Assembly: GCF_000611645.1 (NCBI RefSeq)
Contig: NW_014013489.1
Location: forward strand, 1-39,373
DNA: 39,373 nucleotides
Origin: Monoraphidium neglectum
Taxonomy: Eukaryota > Chlorophyta > Chlorophyceae > Sphaeropleales > Selenastraceae
Reading direction: 5' to 3'
The notes beneath the pieces are model-generated. The model saw only the letters and a program-made list of their open reading frames with translations. It was not told where the DNA came from and did no database searches. Made by a program: the position numbers and the translations under genes. This document shows, piece after piece, positions 22,535-34,963 of the stretch (its first letter is position 1; each line of letters opens with the position of its first letter).

Positions 22535-23798
22535 TCACGCCGCCGCCCCGCCGCCGCCGGCCGCGCCCCCCAGCGTGCCGCGGGTGTCACTGTACAGCGC
22601 AGTGGCGGGAAACTCCCAGAACAGCTTCACAAACCTGAGGCGCGCCTTATCGCCGTCAAGGCCCTTGACCGCGGCCCACGCATCCCACCGCGCCCTGCCC
22701 TCGAAGTCGAGGCCGCCGCGCTCCGCCCACATGGGGCGCTCCGCGGCGTTGTCGCCTTGGGTGGCCTGCTGGTGCAGGGCGTACAGCCTGGGGAGGAGGG
22801 CCGGGTGTACGAGCGGGGCGATGGGCGCAGGGGCGGCTTGTGTTGAGCATCGGTGCTGATTTGCAAGCAACGCGTCTAGCTGGCGTGCAATGCACATGTC
22901 ATGCAGTAGGTGTGCGGCTTCCAGAGATGCGGCAGTGGCACAAGGCAGATCAAGATTTTGGAAAGAGTGAGGTAGCAAGCGACGTCTGGGTGCGCCTCCG
23001 CCTTGATCTAACGCGGCTGTTGCTGCACCTGTAAAAGTCATCTGGGCGCGGGCACAGAGGGTAAGGCAGCCAGCACAGGAACGTCAATACTCCACCAGGA
23101 GGGGAGGGGTCATGATGATCATTAGGCAAGAGAGCGCATTGGTTTTATGTGCCGGCATACCAGTGGCTGTCCCCACCTCAACTTGAAGGGACCAGCCAGG
23201 GTCCCCCAGACTGCCTGTTGCCGCCCTGGCCCCCGCATTGGGCTTGAACGTGGCGCACCTGGCTTGACCGTGGCGCCACCAGGCTTCTGAATCATGCGCC
23301 ACTTGAGGGTCTCGTAAGCCTCAGCCAGGGCCGGGAACTCTGAGGGGTCGTACGACGCCTTGGCGTGCGGCGAGCGCCCCGCGGCGGCGGCCGCGGCGCT
23401 CGACGCGGCCGACGCCTCCCGGGCCTTGCGCAGGCGCGTGCGCGCGGCTGGGCTCGCAGCGGAACGCGTGACGGGTGCATTGCGTGTGTGCTTCAGGCCC
23501 ACACCGTCTGCTTCTAATTGCACACAACGTTGCTGTTTACCCGGTCTGTGGCACGCCGTGCAGGCCCCCCATGCACGCACGCTCAACCGCCGGTTGACGT
23601 CCCCGAGGCTTGCATGCCGCAGCGCCTGCCGCGGCGCCCCAGCAGCATGGGGTCCCAGCGCTTACCCCTCAGCTTTTGCCGGTCCTCTCCCGGGACTTCA
23701 TCCAGGCCGGCAGCCTCTGCCTGCCTGATTGCATCTTGGAGCGCGTCCTCGTCGTTGCCGGCGGCGTGCAGAACGGCAACAACCTCGTTGAACGCCAT
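22535..23798 (-). CDS. Acyl-CoA-binding (ACB) domain protein
   Basis: Such proteins bind long-chain acyl-CoA esters and buffer or carry them between membranes. Three exons join in phase: 23798-23666, 23447-23259 and 23028-22535 (TGA), for 271 residues. The N-terminal half is charged and helical (MAFNEVVAVL, DDALQD-like acidic stretch, then RTRLRKAREASAASS). The ACB domain is in the last exon: LYALHQQATQGD, ERPMWAERGGLDF, GRARWDAWAAVKGL and RLRFVKLFWEFP, close to residues 190-250. Relative to the canonical YKQAT, GKAKW and AYIxx motifs, this protein has HQQAT, GRARW and RFVK, so residues that usually contact CoA are changed. The tail is Gly/Ala-rich. No signal peptide or membrane segment was seen. 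The region between exons 1 and 2 could hide a short extra exon, but the direct join is in frame. Confidence 0.84.
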
Positions 23799-25043
23799 GC
23801 CTTTCCAAAATAGGTGATCATATGGTTCTCCCTTTGGCCGTCCCGCGTTTCCACGTATTTGGAGCTGCACCGCATGTCGTTCGATTTTTTCCGAGGTGCT
23901 CAGGTGCACGACCTGAGAGCAGACGGGTTTATAACTGGTATTCAGTAGCACATGCACAGCTTTGGCAAACAAATTCAGCAAATACGAACTCCGCGCATAC
24001 AGTTCCCGGATGCAGCCCCCAAGCTAGTTCATGCATGATGCAAATCCACAATGGTCTGCAGGACCCTCCACCACCGGAGTTGAGGTATCGACACAATACG
24101 GTGCATACATCCAGCACGCTCGTCTATGATGAAATTTGTTTGTCATGCGGAGCGCATACTTATCCCAGTATGTGGATCTTTGTAGGCGGCCATCACATGA
24201 GATGCCGTGGTCCTACAGGAGGCTGCGAACCCGGCCGGGCTGGGTCATGAGCACAAACAATATAGCAGCTCACCAATCTGTGTTGCTGGGGTCCAGTCCA
24301 TCTCTGGGTAGCCCCTGGTTACACAGCTCTTACGCGAAAACACCATGTGCGCCCATCAAGTTCGCGCCTAGAATGTCTGCAACCAAAGGCCAGGCCTGCA
24401 GTGCCCTCTCACACACAGTCAGCCGCCTGATGAGCCAGTTTGGGTGCCACCAACCAGTCCAAGCTCCAGGTCGGCCGCCGTCCACCTGTGAAGCTGTAAG
24501 CAACAGCCCCTTAAACCCAAAATTCTTGGAGCGCTGGCGGCACCTGCGGCTGGTCGATTCGGTAGGGCGGACTGGGCGCGCACAACAGGTGCGCCGCCGC
24601 GTGTGGCAGAGCTTCTCTTTGCTGCTTATTGGCTAGCCTGCTGCAGCACTCTACGCGCGGGAAAACAGGATATGACCCCAATATACAACGACAAAATCGT
24701 GTCACCCGAGCCATCTCATCTTCGCACCGACTTCCGAGTGTCACAACTCTGAACGACATGTGTGGCCGGCAACTTCGCCACGCAACGAGTCAGCCATAAC
24801 TTTAGAAGTTTGTTTCAGGATACGGTATACAGGCACCACTCTGCCGCCCCACTAGTCAGTCCTCGCCTTGCCGTCGGCACTCCGTTCAACGTGTGCAAGT
24901 TGCACACCATCGCAAAGGAGTTGTGGTTATTCTCAGTGAAACGCCCACTAGCCCACGCTGGTGGCTCCAAGCCCGCCACCCTGCCAACCCCGCCAGCCGA
25001 ACTCGGTGTTCGTGACAGTGAAGAGACGCCACTGAGCCTCATT
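23799..25043. other. Divergent intergenic region between ACB and multicopper oxidase genes
   Basis: These 1.2 kb separate two divergently transcribed genes and should hold both promoters. No repeat, RNA gene or convincing ORF was found. The 166-codon plus-strand ORF at 24136-24636 shows no recognisable motif. Confidence 0.5.
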
Positions 25044-28000
25044 ATGGCGCGCCTGCTCCTTGTTCTGGTGCTGGCTGCCGCATTGGCTGCAGGTATATTT
25101 TCAGCAGTAGCGACTTGCTCTGCTCCATGCGGTCACATGCACCATGGCGGCCAGCTGGCCGCATCAAGTGACCGTACGCTGCGCGCGTCACTCACCAGCC
25201 AGTTTGACGCACACCCCGCCAGCTGCGGGCGCGTCTCGGCGCACGGCCCACCGCAATTGCACCTCCCTCTCCACTCCGACAACCACCACATGCTAACCGA
25301 TGAATCCCAGGTGCGTCTGCGCTGAAGAAACCCCCAGTCTACAAGATCCCAACCGGCGCCGCGCTGACCAGCCTGCCGGGGGCCAAGCTGCTGATGCCCT
25401 CGAAGCAGCTGGTGACCAAGCTGTCCCTTTCCCTGTCACCGGTGACGTTCCAGGTGACAAGCCAGGCGGGCCCCAGGAGGCACCCATCTGGTTGGAAGCA
25501 GGCCAATTTTCCAACCACCACCAGACGAGCCGTGCCAGCATTACAGGGCAGGGGCCAGTGGCGGCGCCCTCCACCTCCCCGACACCTCCCCTGTCAAGGG
25601 GCCAGGGGACGCCTCCCCAACCCACCATACCAGCCGCCCTCAAAAACCCTCAAATCCTGTCTTGGGACCGCCGACGCCGCGCGCAGCTCACGCTCAAGAA
25701 CAAGACCCTGGTGCTGCAGTTCACGTCGCCCGCGTTCATCAGCGACTCTGGCAAGAAGGCGCTCGCTTTTGGCCCCACGCTGCGCATCAACAGGGGCGGC
25801 ACGTACTCCGTTCAGATTGCAAACCAGATGGTGGATCCCAACCCCGAGAAGCCAGGGGATAACGCCAAGCCGTTCTATGGACCAATGGACACAAACTTCC
25901 ACTCCCACGGCCTGCACTTCCCAACTGGTGGGTGCTGGCAGCACAAAGGGTAGGCAGGGGGAGGAAGCGCGCTTGGAAGCGGCGTCGAGCAAATACGGTC
26001 GCACCGCAGGGGTCCAACGCGCGCGTGGCACCGTCAACGGCACTGGCGGTGCGCAGGTTTGTAAACCCCGCATTGGCCAATCAACCCCTGCCGCGCACGC
26101 ATGTGACGAGAAACCGGACTCGTCGCGCATTGCCCGCTGACCCAAGGAACGTGCATGAACGCACCGCACCGCAGGCGCTCCCAGCCAGGTCACCGCCTCC
26201 ACCAAGTACATAGGAGGGGACAACGTCTTCATCAAGCTGCCCGCCAAGGTCGCAGAGGCTGACAAGCCCTCAACAATCACGTTCAATGGCACCCTCCCAT
26301 CCGACCACTTCCCGGGGCTCAACTGGTACCACCCCCACAAGCATGGCAGCACGACCGTACAGGTGCAGTTTGGGGCCAGAGCTCCCTGCGTGCCCCCATG
26401 GGGCACTCTGGGAGTCAATCACTATGACAATCTTGCCCCCCTCTGGTTGCACCCGAGGCCTGCAGCGGCGTCCTGCAACCGTCACCACCTGCCACAACTC
26501 TCCCTGCCCCGCCGCCCCTCCAGACCAGCACCGCTCATGGCGCGATCTTGGTGAACGACGACTTTGATGTGTGGATGCCAATAAGCAGCAGCGGCTGCGA
26601 CGTCATCAGGCAGGTCCTGGCTGCTGCTGATGACGTCATCCTAGACACCACCCTGCTCTTCTTCCAGTACGCTGCACGTGAGTGCCTTCTGCACAGCTCT
26701 GTCTGGGTGTTGTTCAAGTTTTTGCAAGGGCTTGCATCATTTTGTTGGTTTCAATGCTTGGAGACAGTAGCTGTTCAGCTGCCGGACGTTTCAAAGTTGC
26801 AAAAGATTTGCTAGCCACCCATGCAAGCTTGTGCGATGGTGGATATCAGAGGGTGATCAGTGGTGACAACAAGAATGAAACAGTGCAAGCTGTTGCATAC
26901 TGTACCTACAAGTTGCCTGAAGTGCCACACTCAATCGCGGTCAACATTGCCAGGCTTCACTTGCATTCTTGGAGACGACGTCACAACTGCAGGACGGGGT
27001 TGCATTTTCTGAGCGCATGGATTGCAGCTGTAAGCATGCTGCAAACAGTGCACTGACTGCAGCACCACGCACACCTTACCGCTGCTCTTTCAGGGACGGC
27101 GGGCGGGCCCTGCTGCTGTTCCCAGCCAGCTGACCCTTGCGCTGCCCGCTTGCAACCTAAACACGCAGTGCCAGGGACGCCTAATGCGCTGGCTACCAAC
27201 GTTGACAATGCAAACATCCAGGTGGCATCCAACATCTCAAACGTGAGTGTTGCATGTCAACATGTGTGAAGCCCCGGCGGCTTGGAACGCACGGGCACAC
27301 GCGTGGCTGCAAAAGCTTCGCAGCCGCGTCGCCGAAACAGAAGTGATGACATTTGATGCGCGAGTTCCAGATACAATCAACCGTTAACCGCTGTGGCCCC
27401 AGCTGCATTCCAATTCGGAACCTGCACGGCTCCCGCAAGTCCGCCTCCACCCTCACGAACCCAATTTGTGCCCAGAACCCATACTGCTGTTCGAAGCCGG
27501 ACACCAACGGCCACGCCTTCCAGGGCACGGCCACAGGCAACCTGGCGATGAACATGACTGGGCAGGACATATACCTCATTAATGGGGGGTACCAGCCGCA
27601 GATCTCTATGCAGTCCGACACGTGGCAGAGGTGGCGCTTCCTGTACAGCGGCGCCAAGGTGAGGGTCGCCGCGGGTTGTCAGAAGGCGCAAACCAAGCAC
27701 TGCGCGAGGCCCTGCTCCTGGCAGGGGGGACGAGTCCTCCCTTGCGCTTGCAACTCTGCTCCGGAGCCACTGGGTCGAACAAAGCCTTGCCCCCTGAACC
27801 GCTCCCCAATCGGCGTTTGCACATGTAAATAGGGCTTTATCGCAATCACCATAGCCACCGCTGACAACCAAGTCGCCACGCCAGACTGCGAAATGATGCT
27901 CATCGGCAAGGACGGTGCGCGATGGGTACACGCTATGTGCGTGGTGCTGCGACTTTCATTGCAATCTCCAGGCGGCGCCTGGCCCGCTGCTTTGGAAAAC

Positions 28001-29740
28001 AAGAAGCATGCTCTCAGCCAGCCGCTCGTCAATGAGGCCGCAAGCCAGGTCGTCTCTATTTCGGCAGGCCTTGGCCTGCCAAACCTCTGACCCTGCACTG
28101 CCAATTGTATGCACCTCCACTTGACACACACTGCAGCCCTGTACCTGCCGCGCTTGCCGAGGAAGATCCCCGGCATCGTCCTGCCAGCTGGCGGACGCGT
28201 GGAGGTCCTGGCGCGCTGCTCGGGCGGCCGCGGCACGGGCTATGTGCTCACAGCGGGGCCTGCGGCCGTCAAGGTATTCAGCGACGACGGCTTCAATGGC
28301 AACCCGTACTTGCAGCAGCAGGCTGTACTGGCCACCATCACGATGAAGGTGGGCGCTTTTCCGTGTTCAGGTTGGGTTGCTTTGTGTGCCCTATCCAACG
28401 TCGATCTTTTCAGCCTTCTGAGTCTAAATTCTGGCTGGGTGATGATGTCTTGATGTAGGGAATTGGAGAGTGCAGGGCGAGCATTTGGTGCTCCCCATTC
28501 CAAGCCCTGCCTCCAACGCGCGGCGGGGCGCGTGCATCAGACTTGCAACACAATAGAGTCAGATGTATGCTGCAAGTCAACATCAATGTTGTGATTGGCC
28601 ACCCTGCGTACAAGCTGCAGGGCACCCGCAGGGCAGTTGCGATCCTGACGAGGCGTCATGCACGCAAGGACATGAATTATGTGCGTGTGTCGCAAATTGG
28701 CCATCCGACGCGCGCCTATTTGGCGCTTTCTTACCCCTGTGCATCTCCCCGCCTGCGGCAGGGTGCGTCCGGCAAGGCGGTGCTAAAGCAGCCGCTGATT
28801 GAGGAGGCCTGCGTCCCCAAGCGCCCCTCGTACGCATCAGACCTGCGCGACGCGGCGCTGGCCGCGGCTAGTTACCCGCTGGGTGACGTCGTCACCAGTG
28901 ACGTACAATTCACGTTCAATCGCGGTTACGCCTGCGAGGTCAACGGTGATGTGTACAGCTACCCAGACCTGAACCCGCTGCTGATGCCGCTGGGCAAGGT
29001 GGTGCAGTGGAGCTTCAACGATGTGAGACGGTTGGGCGATGCACAGTGTTCGTGATGAGGAACATTTTGAATGTTGCGGCGGNNNNNNNNNNNNNNNNNN
29101 NNNNNNNNNNNNNNNNNNNNNNNNNNNNNNNNNNNNNNNNNNNNNNNNNNNNNNNNNNNNNNNNNNNNNNNNNNNNNNNNNNNNNNNNNNNNNNNNNNNN
29201 NNNNNNNNNNNNNNNNNNNNNNNNNNNNNNNNNNNNNNNNNNNNNNNNNNNNNNNNNNNNNNNNNNNNNNNNNNNNNNNNNNNNNGGGGGGGGGGGGGGG
29301 GGGGAGTCTGGAGGCAGCAGCGTGCGTGCATGGCAAAGACATCAGAGCTTGGCGGCGTGAGGCAGGCGATGCTGACATATTACCACGATCAGGATTGAAC
29401 ACGAGTTTCCCGTGCGCCCGACCTGCCCCATAATGCACACCCTCCCAACCCAGGTGTTCTTCCACGTCCTGCACGTCCACGCCAACCCGTTCCAGCTGGT
29501 GGCGATCAACGAGACAATCAACGCGCCCGCTCCCGGCAACCGCCCCACGAGCTTCTACAAGGTGCGCTGGATGACGAGCGCAGGGACGGCGCGCCGACAG
29601 GGACCTGGCTGTGATGACTGAGCTTTGGCTGAGACGCGCATAGCACCCGTAGACCGAAGGGCGTCCCCAAGCACATCACCCATGCCACACAGTCTATGCG
29701 ATTATGCGCTTGCACACACGCCTGCACACACACACACACA

Positions 29741-29779
<39 letters not shown>

Positions 29780-30067
29780 TCGTCCGCGCCTGCACGCCTG
29801 CCCTCCACCGCTCTCACGTATGCGCGCGCACCTGCACTAACACACGCAAGCATGCACGCACGCACGAACGAACGAACGAATACACACATGCAGAAACACA
29901 CCAGCACACCCAATTTTCAACCTGGCTCTCCTGCTCAGGTTGGCGACTGGTATGATACCTTCCTGTATCCCTTCAATGCTGCGGCCTTACCTGGCTCCTA
30001 CCAGCTGCGCTTTCAGCCGGGCCAGTACACCGGGTACAGCCTCATGCACTGCCAGTGAGTCAATTAC

Positions 30068-30100
<33 letters not shown>

Positions 30101-30636
30101 ATTGTGCGTGCACAATTGTGCAAATGCCTAGCACCTTCTGTGCGTGTGCGTGCACATGCGTGGGAAAGTGCGGGCTTGGTCCCCACACTTCAGGCAACTC
30201 TACTGCCAGCCCTTCATTCCGCCGCGTTTTTTTGCCCAACCTCCCTGATTTACACCTGGTCTCTATAGTCTCGAAGTCCCCACGTACTCACCCTGCCAAC
30301 CCTGAACCTGCCAAATCACCTTGACATCTCAAGCCACCCCACAGCATGCACTCGTCCAGCCCACACACCTATTATTGCTGCCCCTGCCCCTGCACCTGCT
30401 GACCGCCTGCGCTGCCCTCCCTCTGGCTGTCTGGCTGACCGACGACCACCCTCCGGCCGCACGCCATCCCTTCCCCCGCCCGCCCGGACACTCCGCGGCG
30501 CAGCTACCTGCAGCATGAGGACGCTGGCTGCATGAAAGAGGTGCTCTTCCAGTGCCCGGGCCACCCCACGGACCAGCCAGCCGATGGCTTCTGCCCCGGC
30601 TTTACGTTCCCAGTGCCCGGCAGTGTAGTGGTGTAG
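25044..30636 (+). CDS. Secreted multicopper oxidase (laccase-like)
   Basis: This enzyme would oxidise a phenolic or metal substrate and reduce O2 to water outside the cell. Exons: 25044-25092, 25311-25453, 25606-25927, 26175-26362, 26524-26677, 27094-27242, 27476-27658, 27833-27914, 28137-28348, 28762-29022, 29454-29561, 29939-30054, 30504-30636 (TAG). Phases agree throughout, giving about 699 residues. The signal peptide is MARLLLVLVLAAALAAG. All four copper motifs are present: FHSHGLH (exon 3), WYHPHKHGS (exon 4), HVLHVHANPFQ (exon 11), and HCHYLQHEDAGCM, whose second His codon is split by the last intron. Domain 2 shows LINGGYQPQ and WQRWRFLYSG. Exon 2's end and exon 3's start are the least certain. 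The assembly gap at 29083-29285 is inside the intron after 29022, and WSFND|VFFHV reads straight across. Confidence 0.94.
29083..29285. other. Assembly gap (N run)
   Basis: There are 203 undetermined bases followed by a run of 19 G. The gap falls within an intron of the multicopper oxidase gene, so it does not break the coding sequence. The poly-G edge suggests a difficult G-rich or low-complexity sequence, or low-quality read ends. Confidence 0.97.
29712..29778. repeat. (CA)n microsatellite in multicopper oxidase intron
   Basis: A CA tract lies in the intron between the exons at 29454-29561 and 29939-30054. A short (CGAA)n patch follows at about 29863-29880. Confidence 0.92.
30066..30097. 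repeat. (TG)n/(CG)n tract in multicopper oxidase intron
   Basis: A TG run followed by alternating CG lies just downstream of the donor site at 30055, in the intron that splits the copper-ligand codon. Confidence 0.88.
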
Positions 30637-32700
30637 GGGCATGGCCTGGCAACGCATGGGCATCAACTCGGCAAGGGCATCTTCCCTGCTGCAACGAGGC
30701 ACAGGCGGGCAATTTGAGCACGGCCTCTGACCTTAGTATTGTCCAAAGCTCTCAAGAAGATTGGGTCAGTCACACCCAACATGCTGGTTGTGGGTTGCGG
30801 GGTCCGGGCTTTGGATCAGCCACACACCGCCGCAGTATGCTGCAGGCGGTGGGCGGCGTTGCGGCGGGATCTGGGATGGCAACATGCCCCCGGACACACA
30901 CTTGCGGTCCAACACAACAATCCGCCGCGTTGACAATGTGCAACATGGACTTGCATTGGCCTGCCAAAGAAAGCGACATTTGATGGCACCAACAACGAAA
31001 TGAACTGCTGGTATGATTCTTGGAGCCCTTTACTTTGGCGCAAGTTTTGGCTTGTCTTGCCTGAGGCTCTGCTGCAACCCAGGAGGGGCCATGCTGCGCC
31101 TTGACTGCGCATGGCCCCTATCAGCAGCGACGCTCGATTATGTACTGCCTGTGCTCTCTCTGCAACTCCGTCACGAGGGCCGCACAAAACCTCACTTGCG
31201 ACTGGGCGGTGATTCTTCCTCGTCGCCTCGGTGCTGCAGGACAATCTCCCCTGTGCGTCTCCACCTAGGCCAAGTTCATCACGCACCACACGTGTCCGTC
31301 GCTCGCACGCCCACCGCTCGCGACACGCGCATCTGCATTGACAATCCTGCTTCCATGTGCGTATGCCCTCCTCCGCTGGACCGACACTGCTCGCCAGTTT
31401 TTCGATTCTGCACACCCAGCCTGAGGCCAGGAGGCCCTTTCGCCACTTCCGCCGAGGTGCGCAAAGCTGCTGGCTGTGAGGGCCCCACCCATGCGCCCAG
31501 CCTAACAGGCAGCACCTTTTTGATGCCACTGCAAGGTTTTGTGGTGCGGCCGCCAGCCCCACCTGTCTCTCGCACGCCGGCATGGGTGGTTTATCAGGGC
31601 GTCCCAGCTGCAGGTCTGGGATTCTGCAACCGCACGCACTGCTGCTCCGCCGGCTCGTCAGCCTGTGTCTTGTCGTCGGCTGCTTTTCACCATACACTAG
31701 TTGTGAATGCATGCGATTGCTTTAAGAAGGTCTGTGCGAAAACTGGGCGTGTGTTGCGGCGGCCGCGTCAAGCCCGCTGTCCGGCCCCCTCTTGCGTTGC
31801 GAAGCCTCGTGGCAAACATGGGGCGGTGAGGGTTGTGTGTGCGGGCTCTAGCAGCGGAGCGCTCCCTTTGGCACCTGGCGCTCCCTATCTCTGCGCGCTG
31901 GCTGTATGGCAACGAAAGAGCACGGATGCCCGCATCAGTGCCTCCAAGCCAATGCTGTCTCCTGCAATATTTGTAACCAGTGCAAGTGTCGCCCTCGGCC
32001 ACTTGATGTGGCGCGTCAATGTCGCAGCTGGCGCTGAGGGGGGAGGCTTGGGTGTACGCAGCATAGGCGCGCGATGCAGCTGAAGTGCCTTTGGTGCCAG
32101 GGATCATCTATGCTCAAGGTATGGCGTCTCTAGTGCAATGGAGACGTTGCGACGGGTTCTGGCAACAGGAAGAGCAGCCATGATGGAAGCGTCTGACATC
32201 ACTGGTGACGCCCGCGGCCCGGTCAGATTTGCTAGAACCACCCAGGGGTCCTGCCTCTGCGCATCTGTAGTGGTAAAGTTTGCATATCATAGAAGCTGCG
32301 GACGCTCGCTGCATACATGATCTGAACATTTTGGCAGCGTCGCAGTGCACAACCAAAGCGCACTCCGCCGTTTGTGAAGTGATTCAAACACCATCTGAGT
32401 GTGGCGTGCACTCAAAGGCAACGGACGGCAACGGCGCTGCACCCGCTCACAGTCGGCGCACCACACAGTGCACAACCGCCTGTTAGCCACCGCTCAGCGC
32501 CAGTTGGCAGCGCTCCCTCAGGGACTGGCGTTCCATACTATTTGCTGGTGAGGGCCCCTGCATGCCGACTGAGTCCTGACCCCGCACGTCCCACGTTCCT
32601 CCTGCGTCGCCCTTGCTCGCACCTGCTGCGCTGGGCTGGCTCCCTGCCCCGCTGCGTGCGCCTGCTCCCTCCCAACCCGCCGCCTGCCTGCCCTGCTGTT
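30637..32700. other. Gene-poor region downstream of multicopper oxidase
   Basis: No supported gene. A 356-codon plus-strand ORF (31013-32083) and a 298-codon minus-strand ORF (30816-31712) overlap. Both have irregular composition (many Cys, Arg, Pro and His scattered) and no motif, so they look like chance ORFs in GC-rich DNA. Confidence 0.45.
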
Positions 32701-32703
32701 CCG

Positions 32704-33363
32704 GCGCAGCAGATGCCAGACGGCATGTGCGGCATGTGCGGGTCGCGCACGCCCCCAGTTGACGCATGCGTCGAGCTGGGCGAGGCCGCGCAGCACAACG
32801 CGCCCGCGGCCGCATCCATGGACGCCGCATGGGCGCGCCGCTCCTTCCATGCAGCCAGCATGCGCCTGCCTCCTGGTGACGTGGATCCTGAAGACTGGAC
32901 AGAGGACGAGACCGAGGACCGCGCGAGGGATGATGACAGCAGCAGACGCGACAGCAGCCCGCGTGCCGCGCCAGGCGCGAGCGTCGGCGCCCCTGCATAG
33001 GCCTCACCTGCTGCCGCAGCGGTGCCCACAGCGGTGCCCACAGCGGTGCCCGCGACAGCAGCGGCACTGGGGGAGGCAATGGCGGCATTTGAGGGGTGTA
33101 GCTCCCCTGCCCTTGATCTCCACCAGGCCATGTTGGGGCGGGCGCCATGCGCGCCCCAAGGTGAGAGTGGAAGTGTTTCGGGCTGTCACAGCTGCGAGCG
33201 TTACAGCTATGTCGATGGACCAAGGGCGCCGCCGGCTGCCCAAACACAGCTGAGGACGTCACGCACAGAGAGTGGGTTTTTCGATTTGCGGCAGCCACGG
33301 ATGCCCGCTTTGTACAACGCAGCGTTGCAGCAAGTGCATCCCTGCCTGTTCACAGGCATTTGA
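32704..33363 (+). CDS. Weak candidate coding segment, interrupted by in-frame TAG
   Basis: After a possible acceptor (GGCGCAG at about 32703-32709), an open frame encodes MPDGMCGMCGSRTPPVDAC and then a strongly acidic stretch (DPEDWTEDETEDRARDDD) to a TAG at 32998-33000. The same frame stays open beyond it to 33363, through three 12-bp tandem units (AVPT) and AALGEAMAAFEG. The composition is more protein-like than nearby ORFs. It may be the 3' end of a real gene, a pseudogene, or chance. No upstream exons could be joined and no family was recognised. Confidence 0.22.
33022..33055. repeat. Three tandem 12-bp units (GCGGTGCCCACA)
   Basis: GCGGTGCCCACA occurs twice and is then followed by GCGGTGCCCGCG. 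In the open frame this encodes AVPT repeats. Confidence 0.85.
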
Positions 33364-34963
33364 AGCTTGACTTGCGTCGTCGTTTTCTCGGGCACTTTTT
33401 CGGCATGGGGCCGCCGTGGGGGTGGGGCAGTGATCAAAGTCTTGCATACTTGGGGGTGTGTGTTGATCCCAGTGTGCAGTGGGGTTTTGGGTCAGTGGTT
33501 GGTTGGCTGACGTCCACGCCCGATGCCCCGCACTGCGTCGCGGTCGCGCAACGTCCATGGCGTGCAGCCCAAGACACCTGTGCATTCACCCACCCAACAA
33601 CCACCGCGCCGGCGGCGGCAGTCAGTACACAATGCCAAAGCGATTTGAAATTTTCGCACAGGGGCCATCCAGCACCCATATGCAAGCAAGCAGCTCTGCA
33701 GCAGCGTGGAGGGGCCACTGGTTTTCACACCCGGGCACGTGATTTGCCTTGACCGACGTTGCTTCTCCCCCCTGCCAAATGCCGCAGCTTGCCGCACAGC
33801 GGCGACCCATCATCGTGAGGCCGCCTGCTTGCAGCTTGATTACGGCGGTGCCTTGGTTTCCTTCCCGTGGCACGCGTCGGGTCGAGCGTTTTCATCGCCA
33901 TGCGCACGCTTTTGCTGTCCTTCAATAAGTCAATGGATCTGTGTAAGACCATCCGCCTTAAAGTTTCCTTGCATCACCTGGTTGGGCGTGTCGTGTGGGG
34001 CTGTCACAGCCTCTCAGCGCTTCCGCTATAACCTTGGACTCTAGACCTCACCACACCAGACCCTGCCGCCCAGTGACGGCCTTGGGTTGTCGAGCTTTGC
34101 TATGATTGCAAGCACGTCCTTGCTGCATTGCAAGGCTCTGCTGGCGGTTTAGCAGCCAACCGGCAGCTCTCAATTGAGAAGCAAGGGACCAACATGCCGG
34201 CATTGCGCAGTTGCGTGGCCTGGCCACTTTGACGCTTGTGTGACACAAGCGGGCGGCCGCGCCGGCGCGGCGCTGCGGGGCAGCTGCCTTTGCCCCTCCC
34301 AGTCACAAAGGCGCTGTGTCGCAGTTTTTGAGTCGAAACTGGATGATTCCAGGCTGCGACAACACATTGAGGGCGGCCTTGGCTCTGCACACTGCACCTC
34401 CTAGATCCAACCAGCGGGCTGCACACAGTAATGCAATCCAAGGGACAAGCACTTAGTACAGTCAATGTTGGGCATCTGTTACAAAGAGCGTGTGATTGAC
34501 AGGGTTATGCTGTTTGCGTTCTGAGAATGAAGTGCAGCATGGCGTTGATGTGTGAGAGACCTTGACTGGGTTTGACTGAGTTTCCACGTTTGCAATCGAC
34601 TGGGCGGGTCAGCAGTGCACAACTTGCATCAGTTGCCCGCGGCAAAGGCAGGCATCTGTTGTTTGCAGCAAATGCAAGCCTCAGGAGTTGAGGGGTCAGG
34701 CAAACTACACAAAGCCATCTGCAAGGAGCAGGCAATTGCGTTGAGGTCGGTCGACTCGCTTGTCAAGCATGCAAGCATCAGTCCGCAGAACAAGTGAGGA
34801 CAAGAGTTCGCAACTAGTGTCGCAACTTGAAAGGGAGAGCAGCACACGTTGCGAGCAGCAGGGCGCTTGGCCATTGCCAGCTGTGCGTCCCGCCTGGAGG
34901 CGGGCCTGCGGGCGAACCAGGGCGCCAGCGCAGGATAACACTTTGACTAATGTGCATGCGCCC
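33364..34963. other. Intergenic, nothing recognised
   Basis: No gene, repeat or RNA was supported in these 1.6 kb. The end near 34963 should hold the 3' untranslated region of the minus-strand Ala-rich gene. Confidence 0.45.

Noticed and set aside
24136..24636. 166-codon plus-strand ORF in the divergent promoter region
   Set aside because: No recognisable domain, no supporting splice context, and mixed composition unlike neighbouring genes.
31013..32083. 356-codon plus-strand ORF as a gene
   Set aside because: No motif, irregular Cys/Arg/Pro composition, and an overlapping long ORF on the other strand. It looks like chance in GC-rich DNA.
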